The notes: a model not told the origin generated them from the letters alone. A stretch of DNA of 64,000 nucleotides from Planotetraspora kaengkrachanensis (GCF_016862895.1 NZ_BONV01000047.1:38204-102203); one strand, 5' to 3'. Shown: positions 6,948 through 16,369, numbered from the stretch's first letter. A program made the numbers and translations.

Positions 6948-9266
6948 TCAACCGGCTCTCGGCGGCTGAGAAGAAGCGGCCGCAAGCTCGCGGCAGCGGC
7001 TGCTCGCCTCGGCGTCGCCGATGGCCTCGTACACCTCGGCCGCCCGCGCGTAGGCATCGCGGCTCTCGCCGGTCCGGCCCTCGTCGGCCAGCAGGGCCGC
7101 CAGTGTCTTCAGGGAGCGTGCCTGCGGGACGGGCAGCTTTGCCTGCTCCATGAGGCCGATCGCCTCGGTGAGCTTGGTGATCGCTTCGGCCCGGTGGCCG
7201 AGCAGTCCCAGACACTCCCCGACGCGGGCAAGCACGATCGGCCGGTTGAACGCCGCGACGCTCGGCGTTATCCCCGAGCGGTCGTCGTTCAGCAGGGTCA
7301 GCACGTCGAGGTACTGCTCCAGTGCCTTGGTGTGATCTCCGGCGTCGAGAAGGCAGGTGCCGAGACTGGCGAGAGAGTGGCAGTACCGGTCCATGTCGCC
7401 GTTGGCCTTGTGGATCTGCGCCGCCTGGGTTTCCGCCGCGATGGCCTCATCGAGCCGCCTGAGCCGTCGGAGCGCGCCTCCCGCGTGGTGGTGGGCCGAG
7501 GCGATCTGCGTCGTGGCGCCACTGCGGGTAGCCAGGTCGATCGCCCGGGCTGTGTACCGCAGTGTGGTCTCCGGGTCGTCTCGCGGCACCAGATGGACCC
7601 AGGCCAGCAAGTTCATCTGCGTGGCCTGGCGGGCCGGATCGCCCAGGGCGGCGGCGGCCTCCGCGCCGAGGGTGAAGACCTCCTGCCAGTACGGCGCGTG
7701 CATCCACCGGTCGGAGAACCAGTACATCGACTCGGCGCAGTCGAGGACGGCGGAGTGCAGGCCACCGCTCGCCGCGTGGCGCAGCGCGCCCAGCCAGTTG
7801 TCCACGTTCACGCGCAGCCAGCGGTCAGCCTGCTCCGGGGAGGACAGGTCGGCGAGGTCGGCGTCAGGCCGGTCGGGACGGCCGTAGGCGGGTTCGAACC
7901 ACCGCCCGGCGGTGGTGGCCATCCGCAACAGCCACGACGTCACCGTCTCGATCAGAGCATCGCGCTCGGCCGCGGTGTCCTCCGCCTGAAGCCTGTCGCG
8001 GGCGAACAGCCGGACCAGGTCGTGGAAGCGATACCGGCCCGACGCGCCGTCCTGCAGCAGACCGAGGTCGACGAGTTCGTCGAGGGCGTCCCAGGCGTCC
8101 TCGGCCGAGATCCCACCGGCGACCGCGGCCAGAGCGGCGTCGAAGTCCCGGCCCGGCACAAGGGCGAGCCGGCGGAAGACCTGTCGCGCGGACGCCGCGA
8201 GCTGCTCATACGACATCCCGAACGCATTGGCGATCTTGAGGTCACCGGCACTGAGCTGCTCAAGCCGGCGTTCCTCGTTCGCCAGCCGGGCGGCGAGCTC
8301 GGCGGCGCTCCAGCCGGGACGGCTGACCAGCCGGTTCCCGATGATCCGCAACGCGAGAGGCAAGCCGCCGCACAGCTGCGCGAGCTGCGTCAGCGCCGGT
8401 TCGCCGTCCGATTCGGAGCGATCGCCCACAATCCCGGTCAGCAGTTCGGTGGCCTCCGCCACGGGCAGTGGTCCCAGGCTGAGCCTGCGCACCCCCTCCA
8501 GGCCGGCCAGCAGCCGACGGCTGGTGATCAGGACCCGGCCGTGGCCACCGCTCGGCAACAACGGCCGGATCTGCTCCTCGGAGGCGGCATTGTCGAGCAC
8601 GACCAGAACGCGCTTTCCCTCAAGCAACGACCGGTACAAGGAGGCACGATCGGGGACGTCATTGGGTATTTCGTGATCCGCGACGCCGAGCGCACGAAGC
8701 AGCAGCGCCAGAGCCTCCCCGCCGCCGACGGGCTGCGAGGACATGCCGAACAGATCGAGGAAGAACACCCCGTCCGGGAAATCCGGCCGCAGGGTATGGG
8801 CGGCGCGAACGGCGAACGTGGTCTTCCCCAGACCGGCGGGGCCGGTGATCAGTCCGACGCCGGCCGCACCCGGCGAGGCGCCCGCGTGCACCAGATCGTT
8901 CGTCCAGGCCAGCTCGGCGGACCGGCCGGTGAAGTCGCCGACGGATCGGGGCAGCGCGCACAGCCCGGTCGGGCGGGTCCAGTGATCCCGCAGGCGGCCG
9001 TCCCGCGCCAGTCCGACGAACTGCTTGCGGACAATCTCGTCGAGAGCGAGTGCGTCGGCGATGGCGGTGACGGTCCGCTGCTGAGGTCCTCTGCTGCGTC
9101 CCCGCTCCATGTTGGACAGACTTCGAGCACTCACCCCCGAGGCTTCGGCGAGCTGTTCCAACGTGAGACGCGCCGCGTGCCGATGGCGGCGCAGCACCTC
9201 CGCGAAGCTGAGTGGATCGGTGATGGGGACCACTCCCTTCCCCCTTGCGGTCCGAGCGGAAACCAC
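6948..9266 (-). CDS. XRE HTH / NB-ARC ATPase / TPR regulator, 772 aa
   Basis: This multidomain regulator starts with a Cro/C1-type HTH (LTLEQLAEASGVSARSLSNMERG, about residues 34-57). An NB-ARC/STAND ATPase follows, with P-loop GPAGLGKTT (142-150), a Walker B-like LVVLDNA and a GLPLALRIIG motif. It ends with about 300 residues of TPR-like helices. Proteins of this layout are common signal-responsive regulators in actinomycetes; ligand binding to the repeats is thought to relieve an inhibited state. GTG or later ATG codons are alternative starts. It lies between two LAL proteins on the same strand. Target genes are unknown. Confidence 0.88.
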   Translation of the reverse strand: MVSARTARGKGVVPITDPLSFAEVLRRHRHAARLTLEQLAEASGVSARSLSNMERGRSRGPQQRTVTAIADALALDEIVRKQFVGLARDGRLRDHWTRPTGLCALPRSVGDFTGRSAELAWTNDLVHAGASPGAAGVGLITGPAGLGKTTFAVRAAHTLRPDFPDGVFFLDLFGMSSQPVGGGEALALLLRALGVADHEIPNDVPDRASLYRSLLEGKRVLVVLDNAASEEQIRPLLPSGGHGRVLITSRRLLAGLEGVRRLSLGPLPVAEATELLTGIVGDRSESDGEPALTQLAQLCGGLPLALRIIGNRLVSRPGWSAAELAARLANEERRLEQLSAGDLKIANAFGMSYEQLAASARQVFRRLALVPGRDFDAALAAVAGGISAEDAWDALDELVDLGLLQDGASGRYRFHDLVRLFARDRLQAEDTAAERDALIETVTSWLLRMATTAGRWFEPAYGRPDRPDADLADLSSPEQADRWLRVNVDNWLGALRHAASGGLHSAVLDCAESMYWFSDRWMHAPYWQEVFTLGAEAAAALGDPARQATQMNLLAWVHLVPRDDPETTLRYTARAIDLATRSGATTQIASAHHHAGGALRRLRRLDEAIAAETQAAQIHKANGDMDRYCHSLASLGTCLLDAGDHTKALEQYLDVLTLLNDDRSGITPSVAAFNRPIVLARVGECLGLLGHRAEAITKLTEAIGLMEQAKLPVPQARSLKTLAALLADEGRTGESRDAYARAAEVYEAIGDAEASSRCRELAAASSQPPRAG

Positions 9267-9329
9267 TCGCGAGCCCGCTGAGGCGGGTGACCTCCTCGGT
9301 CAAGGGAAGCACCGGTGCCCGACCGGGAC

Positions 9330-9348
9330 ACTAGGGACGGCCCCTAGT
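9330..9348. terminator. Inverted repeat between two regulators
   Basis: ACTAGGG (9330-9336) and CCCTAGT (9342-9348) are perfect arms around ACGGC. It lies 31 bases past the stop of the 9379-12210 regulator and 64 bases upstream of the next start. It may be a weak terminator or an operator for the XRE/NB-ARC gene; the short stem favours an operator. Confidence 0.4.
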
Positions 9349-9378
9349 CGTCGATCCCAGGGTTGGGCCGGTCGAGGC

Positions 9379-12210
9379 TCACAGAGAGCGAAGGGCCTCG
9401 GCGAGCTGGTGGCGGGAGGAGATGCCGAGCTTGGCGTAGATATGGGACAGGTGGTATTCGACCGTCTTCTGGCTGACGTAGAGCTCCGCCGCGGCTGCCT
9501 GGTTCGTCCGTCCGCTCGCGATGATGTGTGCCACAGAGAGCTCGCGTTCCGTCAGCGCTGACAGCCGGCTGGGATCCCGTTCGAAGGCCGTGAGCCCGCT
9601 CGCGGACATATCGGCCTCGCACCGCCGGACGAACGGCACGGCGCGCAGCGTGCTGAAACGGCCGTGAGCCTTGTGGAGCCACGCTGCCGCTTCCCGTCGC
9701 GACGTGGAACCAGTGGCCAGGAGAAGCCTTCCGTAGGCCTGTTCCACGATGGCCCGGTAAAGGGGCGCGGTGTCGGTGTCGGTGTCGGCGGCGACGGCGA
9801 CGGCGACGGCGACGGCCTGCTCATAGATCGCGAGGGCGTCGTGCGGACGGCCCTGGGCTTCGGCGAGCTGACCGCCGAGTCTGGCGATGACGACCCCGAG
9901 ATAGCCGTCGCCGTCGTAGGCCGCCCGCAGTTCACGCAGTGCCACCGCTGCGGCGTCCACCCGTCCGGTGCCGGTCAGCGCCTCGATGAGCAGCGACTGC
10001 TGCCACAGCCAGAAGGGCTTGTCCACCAGGCGGAACCCGCCGTCTTCCGCCGTCCCGTCGAGCAGCGGCCGGAGCGAGCGCAGCAAGGCCTGGTAGTCGG
10101 CCCTGGCCTGTGCCACGGTCGCAGCCGCCAGAGACGAGTAGACGATCTCGGCTGCCGAGTCGAGGGACTGCGCGATCCGCGCCAGGTCGTCGAGGTGTCG
10201 CTGTGCGATGTCCCACTCGCCCCGGCCGGCCTTGACGCAGATGGCCGCGAAACGGGCCGGGGCCTCGCCCGCCAGATGGTCCTGGGACGACGCGACGGCC
10301 AGAGCCCGCTCCGCGGTGGACTCGCTCTCGTCCCAGTCACCGGCGACGTAGTGGACGACGGACAGAAGGGAGATCGTCAGGGGGCCGAACTTGGATCCGG
10401 CTCCCTGCTGGTCGCGTTGCGCCACGATCTGGAGATCAGCGCGCGCCGCGGAGAGCTCGCCCAGGAACAGACGCAGGACGCCGCGCGTGGCCAGCGTGTC
10501 GAGATTGTGGTTGCCCACCGTGGTGCCCTGGACCGGCAGATGCGCGAGGTCCCGCAATGCCGCGCGCGGACCTTCGTGCCAGAGCCGGCCGGTCGCCAGG
10601 GCCGCGCGGGTGAAGTCGGTCGTCGCCGGGTCGAGATCGCCTATCGCCAGGGTGCGGCGGGCGATCTCCACCGTCTCGGCGCCCCGCCCGCCCCAGAGCA
10701 TGATGTTGGTCAGGAAGGTGCCGGCCAGTACGGCGACCCAGCCGGGCTCCGGGAGTGACAGGGCCTCCTGCCATGCCCGGGTGAGGTGCGCTTCGGCGGT
10801 GGCGAACCGGCCCGCCATCATGTCCAGGGTCCCCAGGACGCAGCTGCGCAGCGGCCCCGGCGAGCAGTCCTCCACCTGCTGCCGCAGGTTCGCGGCCCAG
10901 CCGGGCTGCATGGTGAGCAGCGACTGGGCACAGGCGGTGAGCAGCCGTCGTTCGCGATCCGCGCGGTCGGCCGACAGAGACGAGGCCCACAGGAGGCGGG
11001 TGGCGGCCACGGCGTTGCGTCCGCTCGCCGCCTCTTCCATTCCGGACCGGTCGAGCTCGTCGGAGAGCCGGGCGTCGGTGGTCGCGGCGGCCGCGACCCG
11101 ATGGGCCCAACTGGCGGCCGTGCCCACGAGCGCAGCCGCCCCGGCGTGCAGGAAGCGACGCCGTTCAGGGGCGAGCGAGTCATAGATCGTGTCGCGCTGG
11201 AGCGCGTGCACCAGGGCGACGGGGCTCTGAGGTTCCTTGGGCCACCACAGCGCGAGCCCGGCGGCCAGAGCAGGTCCGAGTGCGCGCGCCGGGTCCGGGA
11301 GGTCGGCGAGCCGACCGGCCGCCGACAGCGGAACCTGCGCGTCCAGCACCGCCATCGCCTCCAGGAGATCGCGGGACTCCTGTGGGAGACGGTCCAGTTG
11401 CGCCCGGATCCCGACCTGAAGCGACCGCGGGACGGGCCAGCGCTCCAGCATGCCGTCTCGCAGCACGTCGGCGGGAATCTCCGCCAGCACCGTCCGGACG
11501 TACAGCGGGTGCCCCCGGGTGTAGGCGTACAGCCGGTCGGCCAGGCCCGGCGCCAACCGGCCTTCGATCAGGGACTGCGCCAGCTGCTCGATCTCGCCGC
11601 CGCCGAGCCCGCCCAGATCGACCTTCACCGTCCGCTCCGACGAGCGCAGCAGCCTGTCCAGCGTTTCGCCGGACGCCTCCGATTCCGGCCGGGTCACCAG
11701 AATCGTCAGGACCCGGTCCGCCCAGAGACGGCGCAGAACGAAGCCCAGCATCTGGACCGACAACCGGTCCGCCCACTGGACGTCGTCCACGATCACAGCG
11801 ACGGGGTTCCCGGCCTCCTGCAACGCGCCCAACAGGAGCAGCAACTGCCCGCCGACCACGTGCGGATTCGTCCCCGCGGGCGGACTTTCGGCCAGCAAGG
11901 GGAACTGTTCCAGCACCGCTCGGTCCACATGCCGGGTCAGCTGTTCGATCACGCCATAGGGCAGGTCGGCCTCCGATGGGTCGCCGATCGCCCGGAGGAT
12001 CGTGAAGTCGTCCAGTGACGCGGCGAACCTGCGTACGAGGGCGCTCTTGCCGATCCCGGCCTCACCCTCGACGACGGCCAGCCAGGAGTCACCTTCCCTG
12101 ACCTTGCCCGCACAGTACCGAAGCCGGTCGGACTCACGCGCACGGCCGACGAACAACTCGTCCACCGCATCAGGGTCCACGTGCCCGAACCCCCCAGTGC
12201 CAGTCGTCAC
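9379..12210 (-). CDS. LAL-type LuxR regulator with AAA ATPase, 943 aa
   Basis: This is a second MalT/LAL-class regulator in the block, and it is not a close copy of the first. ELFVGRARESDRL opens the ATPase and Walker A GEAGIGKS lies at about residues 49-56. The Walker B region reads VIVDDVQWAD. The middle is a helical repeat scaffold. The C-terminal HTH is LTERELSVAHIIASGRTN...VEYHLSHIYAKL. A run of Ala-Val followed by Asp-Thr dipeptides near residue 810-825 is encoded by a hexanucleotide microsatellite. The gene is divergent from the plus-strand hydrolase at 12403, which makes that gene a plausible target (inference). Confidence 0.92.
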   Translation of the reverse strand: MTTGTGGFGHVDPDAVDELFVGRARESDRLRYCAGKVREGDSWLAVVEGEAGIGKSALVRRFAASLDDFTILRAIGDPSEADLPYGVIEQLTRHVDRAVLEQFPLLAESPPAGTNPHVVGGQLLLLLGALQEAGNPVAVIVDDVQWADRLSVQMLGFVLRRLWADRVLTILVTRPESEASGETLDRLLRSSERTVKVDLGGLGGGEIEQLAQSLIEGRLAPGLADRLYAYTRGHPLYVRTVLAEIPADVLRDGMLERWPVPRSLQVGIRAQLDRLPQESRDLLEAMAVLDAQVPLSAAGRLADLPDPARALGPALAAGLALWWPKEPQSPVALVHALQRDTIYDSLAPERRRFLHAGAAALVGTAASWAHRVAAAATTDARLSDELDRSGMEEAASGRNAVAATRLLWASSLSADRADRERRLLTACAQSLLTMQPGWAANLRQQVEDCSPGPLRSCVLGTLDMMAGRFATAEAHLTRAWQEALSLPEPGWVAVLAGTFLTNIMLWGGRGAETVEIARRTLAIGDLDPATTDFTRAALATGRLWHEGPRAALRDLAHLPVQGTTVGNHNLDTLATRGVLRLFLGELSAARADLQIVAQRDQQGAGSKFGPLTISLLSVVHYVAGDWDESESTAERALAVASSQDHLAGEAPARFAAICVKAGRGEWDIAQRHLDDLARIAQSLDSAAEIVYSSLAAATVAQARADYQALLRSLRPLLDGTAEDGGFRLVDKPFWLWQQSLLIEALTGTGRVDAAAVALRELRAAYDGDGYLGVVIARLGGQLAEAQGRPHDALAIYEQAVAVAVAVAADTDTDTAPLYRAIVEQAYGRLLLATGSTSRREAAAWLHKAHGRFSTLRAVPFVRRCEADMSASGLTAFERDPSRLSALTERELSVAHIIASGRTNQAAAAELYVSQKTVEYHLSHIYAKLGISSRHQLAEALRSL
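9769..9813. repeat. Hexanucleotide microsatellite inside the LAL gene
   Basis: Three copies of GGTGTC run directly into about four copies of GGCGAC. On the coding strand this gives an alternating Asp-Thr then Ala-Val tract. Six-base units keep the frame, so copy-number change would alter length, not expression. Confidence 0.7.
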
Positions 12211-12402
12211 GGAGCGCTGCTTGTCGCCTCCGACATGAGCATTCCGCCGGAAAACGGGCGGAAGGTCTCATGCGCTCCGAAGTAAGGAAACCACACCGCC
12301 TGTGGCAAGCGACGCGGAGGGACTGTGGTCTTTCCCTGATACGAAGCCTCCGGTTCCGGTGTTCTCCTGCTGCGACAGACAAGAACACATTTGGAGGGCA
12401 CC

Positions 12403-13200
12403 ATGACGACACCGATCCCCGTCATCTTCATTCACGGCCTATGGCTGCACGCCACGTCGTGGACCCCCTGGATCGAGATGTTCGGCGACGCGGGCTACGC
12501 GCCGTCCGCCCCCGGCTGGCCGGGTGACCCCGATACCGTGGCCGAGGCACGCGAGAACCCCGAAAGCATCGCCGACCATGGCATCGACGACGTCGTGGAA
12601 CACTTCGCCGGGATCATCCGCGCTCTGGACACCCCGCCCATCCTCGTCGGCCACTCCTTCGGTGGAATGATCGCGCAGAAGCTGCTCGGACAGGACCTGG
12701 CCCGCGCCGCCGTCGCGATCGACGCCGCGCAGATCAAGGGCGTCCTGCCGCTCCCACTGTCCGCGCTGCGCGCCACTCTGCCGGTGTTCAAGAACCCCGC
12801 CAACAAGCACCGTGCGGTCTCGCTGACCGCCGAGCAGTTCCAGTTCGCGTTCGGCAACGCCATCTCCGAGGCCGAGTCGGATGCGCTGTTTGAGAGATGG
12901 ACGATCCCCGCACCTGGCAAGCCGCTGTTCGAGGCGGCCGCCGCCAACTTCAACCCGCACTCGCCGGCCAAGGTCGACACTGACAACCAGGCACGCGGCC
13001 CGCTGCTGCTGATGACCGGCGGCAAGGACCACACCGTCCCGGAGACCGTCGTCCGCGCGACGCTCAAGCAGTACCGGCACTCTGACGCCGTCACCGACAT
13101 CACCGCGTTCCCCGACCGGGGCCACTCGCTGACCATCGACGCGGGCTGGCGCGACGTCGCCGACACCACGCTGACCTGGCTGCGTCGGCAGTCCCTGTAG
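12403..13200 (+). CDS. Alpha/beta hydrolase, 265 aa
   Basis: The fold shows FIHGLWLHATSW (oxyanion region), the elbow VGHSFGG with Ser 85, GGKDHTVP (acid region) and a His in DRGHSLT near residue 244. There is no signal peptide. The ATG at 12403 is chosen because GGAGGG lies 5 bases upstream; a TTG at 12391 would place that site inside the gene. The cap differs from the small hydrolases on the minus strand, so it is a separate subfamily. It starts 192 bases from the divergent LAL regulator. The substrate is unknown. Confidence 0.9.
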   Translation: MTTPIPVIFIHGLWLHATSWTPWIEMFGDAGYAPSAPGWPGDPDTVAEARENPESIADHGIDDVVEHFAGIIRALDTPPILVGHSFGGMIAQKLLGQDLARAAVAIDAAQIKGVLPLPLSALRATLPVFKNPANKHRAVSLTAEQFQFAFGNAISEAESDALFERWTIPAPGKPLFEAAAANFNPHSPAKVDTDNQARGPLLLMTGGKDHTVPETVVRATLKQYRHSDAVTDITAFPDRGHSLTIDAGWRDVADTTLTWLRRQSL

Positions 13201-13302
13201 GACGGTCCCAACTTTCCGGCGGCCGTCCGCGCGACTCGCGACGGCGGTCTCGTCAGCACACTCTGACGTCGACCGCCATATCTCTTCACCCTGGAGCCAT
13301 CG

Positions 13303-14298
13303 ATGCGTCCTTCCCTTAGCTTGTCCAAACCGCGCCGTCTGACGCTGCTCGCCGTGGCCGCGGCCGTCGGACTGACATCCGTCGTCGCCACCGGGCCGGT
13401 GAGCGCCGCTTCGCCGACGTCCGCCCACTCCGTGAAAGAGCAGCTGCCCGCTGGATTCTCAGAGCACAAGGTGCAGGCCGGCTCGGTCGGCATCGACTAC
13501 GTGATCGGCGGCCACGGACCGACTCTGGTCCTGATCCACGGATACCCGCAGACCTGGTACGAGTGGCGGCACATCATGCCGGCACTGGCCGAGCATTACA
13601 CGGTCATCGCCCCCGACCTGCCCGGCGCCGGACGCAGCGACGCCCCGGCGGCCGGCTACGACAAGAAGACGATGGCCGCGGAACTACACGCGCTGCTGGT
13701 GCGACTCGGACGGGACAAGGATCTCCGCATCGTCGGGCACGACATCGGCACGATGGTCGCGTACTCCTATGCCGCCGCACATCCGGCGGACGTGCGCAAA
13801 CTGGTGCTCAGCGAGGCACCGATCCCCGACTCCAGCATCTACTCCTTCCCGTCACTGACCGCGGACGGTCCCGGCGCGTGGCACTTCGGCTTCTTCGCAC
13901 TCGCCAACGGTCTGCCCGAAGACCTCATCGTCGGCCGCGAGACCGCGTGGACCGGCAAATTCATCGATAATCTCGAGGTCCAGAAGGGCGCCGTCACTTC
14001 GGACGATGTTTCGGTCTTCGCCGGTTATCTGCGGGACAAGGCGCACCTGGAAGCGAGCTTCGCGTGGTTCCGCACACTGCCGCAGGACATGGTGGACAAC
14101 GCCGTCTACCGCAAGCACAAGCTCACCATGCCCGTGCTCGCGATCGGCGCTTCCGGGAGCCTCGGCTCCTCCGTGCCCGACCAGGTGAAGCGGTACGCGA
14201 AGAACGTCACCGGCTTCGTCGTCCCCGATTCCGGCCACTGGATCTACGAAGAACATCCCGACGAGATGACCCAGCGCCTGCTCACCTTCTTCAAGTAA
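13303..14298 (+). CDS. Exported epoxide-hydrolase/dehalogenase-type alpha/beta hydrolase, 331 aa
   Basis: A signal peptide (RRLTLLAVAAAVGLTSVVA, ending VSAAS) precedes an alpha/beta hydrolase domain. HGYPQTWYEW is the oxyanion region. The elbow is VGHDIGT, so the nucleophile is Asp 147 rather than Ser, as in epoxide hydrolases and haloalkane/fluoroacetate dehalogenases. The His is in PDSGHWIYEEHP near the end. The signal suggests action outside the membrane, unusual for this class. The start ATG has TGGAG about 8 bases upstream. The tail of a decayed relative lies at 3059-3160. Confidence 0.88.
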   Translation: MRPSLSLSKPRRLTLLAVAAAVGLTSVVATGPVSAASPTSAHSVKEQLPAGFSEHKVQAGSVGIDYVIGGHGPTLVLIHGYPQTWYEWRHIMPALAEHYTVIAPDLPGAGRSDAPAAGYDKKTMAAELHALLVRLGRDKDLRIVGHDIGTMVAYSYAAAHPADVRKLVLSEAPIPDSSIYSFPSLTADGPGAWHFGFFALANGLPEDLIVGRETAWTGKFIDNLEVQKGAVTSDDVSVFAGYLRDKAHLEASFAWFRTLPQDMVDNAVYRKHKLTMPVLAIGASGSLGSSVPDQVKRYAKNVTGFVVPDSGHWIYEEHPDEMTQRLLTFFK

Positions 14299-14340
14299 CC
14301 GCCGATCGCCAGGTGTCCCTCGCCCTCGGAGGAACTCCCG

Positions 14341-14546
14341 GGTCACCCCCGACCTGAGCACCCCGGACGGTCCGGCCACCCTCGTCGTGGCCGGACCGCT
14401 TTGCTCGGTGGCCGGCCGGACATCTGCGAAGCACTGTCGAAAGAGGTCGGTCCGCACGGCGTACGGATCCACACGGTCAGCTCGGACCCGTGGAGACCGA
14501 TCTGTGGCTGGGCGCCGGCGGGGTGGCCGAAACGTCGGCGATGTGA
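14341..14546 (+). pseudogene. Decayed SDR fragment with internal deletion and frameshift
   Basis: Reading along the plus strand gives DLSTPDGPATLV, then after a gap ALSKEVGPHGVRIHTVSS. A one-base frame change leads to GPVETDLWLGAGGVAET and a stop at 14544-14546. The intact SDR at 1395-2183 has DLATPDGPAELV, SLSKELGPHGIRVNTVSPGPVATDLWLGADGVAAT in the same order. About 80-90 residues that should lie between the first two segments are missing. This is a broken relative of that gene. Confidence 0.8.
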
Positions 14547-14667
14547 GCGACCGCCCCCGGAGGACGTCGCCAGAGGCGCGGTCGGCGCACCTTTTGCCCA
14601 TCTTGTTCATTGGGTGCCGGGCTCGATGGTCCAGCAGTCCGGTATCACTCAGAAAGGCCGCTTTCCC

Positions 14668-16050
14668 ATGAGTACGCAATTGCCCATTGGTGACCTTCGA
14701 GCGAACGTGACCGGTCCCGTCCTCCTACCGGAGGACGAGGGCTACGCGGGGGAGCTTCGCACCTACAACCTGACAGTGGTGCACGAGCCGTCCGTCGTGG
14801 TCGGCGCCGAGAACGCGGCCGACGTTCAGGCCGCAGTGAAGTTCGCCGCGGCTCATGACCTGCCGGTCGCGGTGCTGGGCGCGGGTCACGGCAGCTCGGT
14901 ACCGTCGACGGGCTCGGTCCTGATCACGACGCGGCGCCTGACCGCGCTGGCGATCGACGAGGGTGCTCGCACGGCCCGAGTCGAGGCGGGCGTCCGGTGG
15001 GCCGACTTCATCGAGCAGGCAGGCAAGGTGGGCCTGGCGGGGCTGAACGGTTCGTCGCCGACGGTGACAGTCGTCTCCTACACGCTGGGCGGAGGTCTGG
15101 GACCGTTCGGCCGCAAACACGGGTACGCCGCCGACCACGTCACCGCTTTGGAGGTCGTGACCGCGGACGGCCAGTTGCGGCGCGTCACCGCGGAATCCGA
15201 GCCCGACCTGTTCTGGGCGGTGCGCGGCGGGAAAGGCAACTTCGGGGTCGTGGTGGCGATCGAGTTCGACCTGTTCCCGATCCGCAGCTTCTACGGCGGC
15301 GGCATCTTCTTCCCGGGCGAGCTGTCCGGGAAGGTGCTGCACCTGTTCCGCGAGTGGACGGCCGACGTGCCGGAGGAGATGTCAGGCTCAGTTGGGTTGT
15401 TGCACCTCCCTGCGTTGCCGTTCGTGCCGGAACCGCTGCGCGACCGGCTGGTGGCCCATCTGCGGATCACATACCTCGGAGACCCGGCGGAAGGCGAACG
15501 GCTGGTCGCGCCGTTCCGGGCACTGGGCGAGCCGATCATCGACGCGGTCGGAGAGATGCCGTACTCGGCGGTCGCGGCGGTACACAACGACCCGGTCGAC
15601 CCGCTGCCGTTGTTCGAGCATGGTGCCCTCCTGAGCGAGTTGCCGGCCAAGGCGGTGGACGAGTTCCTCCGGCTGGCCGGCCCGGACGCGGCCTCGCCGC
15701 TGGTCCTGGCCGAGATCCGTCACATGGGCGGTGCGCTGGCCCGGCCGCCGGCGGTGCCGAACGCGGTCGGCAACCGCGACGCGACGCTCTACAACGTCTT
15801 CCTCGTGGCGGCGGGCGGCCCGCCCGACGCCAAAGCCCTGCGCGCCTACGAGCAGACGCTGATCGACGCCCTGGCACCGTGGTCGACCGGCCGCCGGTAT
15901 CTGAACTTCATGTTCGCGGGCGACGCGGAACCGCAGACCGCGGCGCTGGGCTGGTCGGAGGAGGCCTACCCGCGGCTCCGCGACATCAAGCGACGGTACG
16001 ACCCAGCGAACCTGTTCCGGATCAACCACAACATCCCGCCCACGAACTGA
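14668..16050 (+). CDS. FAD-binding (BBE/PCMH-type) oxidoreductase, 460 aa
   Basis: This is a berberine-bridge-type flavin oxidase. The N-terminal PCMH FAD domain shows VVVGAENAADVQAAVKFA, and GAGHGSS carries the His expected to bond FAD. TLGGGLGPFGRKHG and an SEPDLFWAVRGGKGNFGVV stretch follow. The C-terminal BBE motif is YDPANLFRINHNI. A second covalent Cys is not evident, so single attachment is likely. The ATG at 14668 is chosen for AGAAAGG just upstream; the open frame extends further back only through the SDR remnant. It would oxidise a hydroxyl or ring substrate using oxygen; the substrate is unknown. Confidence 0.88.
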   Translation: MSTQLPIGDLRANVTGPVLLPEDEGYAGELRTYNLTVVHEPSVVVGAENAADVQAAVKFAAAHDLPVAVLGAGHGSSVPSTGSVLITTRRLTALAIDEGARTARVEAGVRWADFIEQAGKVGLAGLNGSSPTVTVVSYTLGGGLGPFGRKHGYAADHVTALEVVTADGQLRRVTAESEPDLFWAVRGGKGNFGVVVAIEFDLFPIRSFYGGGIFFPGELSGKVLHLFREWTADVPEEMSGSVGLLHLPALPFVPEPLRDRLVAHLRITYLGDPAEGERLVAPFRALGEPIIDAVGEMPYSAVAAVHNDPVDPLPLFEHGALLSELPAKAVDEFLRLAGPDAASPLVLAEIRHMGGALARPPAVPNAVGNRDATLYNVFLVAAGGPPDAKALRAYEQTLIDALAPWSTGRRYLNFMFAGDAEPQTAALGWSEEAYPRLRDIKRRYDPANLFRINHNIPPTN

Positions 16051-16369
16051 CGAGAGCTGCGGATGCCGAGACGCTAATGCGGTGCTCGGAGTCGAGCGGC
16101 TCGTCGTCAGTTAGGGCCGATATCGAAGTTCGCGTCCGTGCGCGTGAGTGGTCGGCCTGATGGTTACGGACGTGTCATAGATCGACAATGAGCGAGGTCT
16201 CCGGTGTGGTTGGTCGACCGAGACAAACCGAACACCGGAGACCTCGTGGTCACCGTTAGGGGTGACGAGGCGGTTCGACCTGGCCGATGCGCAACAGCTC
16301 TGCTCAGGGATCGGCAGAGCTTTGGAGTGGCCTTCGTCAGCAGGCTCCAAACTCAACAACAGCCGGTGT
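16051..16369. other. Intergenic region with a long palindrome
   Basis: Convergent genes leave 319 bases here. I see no gene. The main structure is the inverted repeat at 16194-16245. The flanks contain short frames in several directions without a recognisable product. A relic of a mobile element is possible but not shown. Confidence 0.5.
16194..16245. repeat. 14-bp perfect inverted repeat, cruciform-like
   Basis: GAGGTCTCCGGTGT (16194-16207) is matched exactly by ACACCGGAGACCTC (16232-16245). Inside it GGTT/AACC also pair, and GGTCGACC is a smaller palindrome. It lies about 145 bases past the FAD oxidase stop and 125 bases past the acyl-CoA dehydrogenase stop, so it could end both transcripts. 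The distance and lack of T-runs also fit a mobile-element end or MITE. Confidence 0.6.

Noticed and set aside
6882..9281. A 799-codon plus-strand frame opposite the XRE/NB-ARC gene
   Set aside because: It is an antisense shadow: the opposite frame carries HTH, P-loop and TPR features in order.
14401..14667. N-terminal extension of the FAD oxidase
   Set aside because: The extra frame is the SDR relic. The ATG at 14668 has a ribosome site and gives the usual family length.
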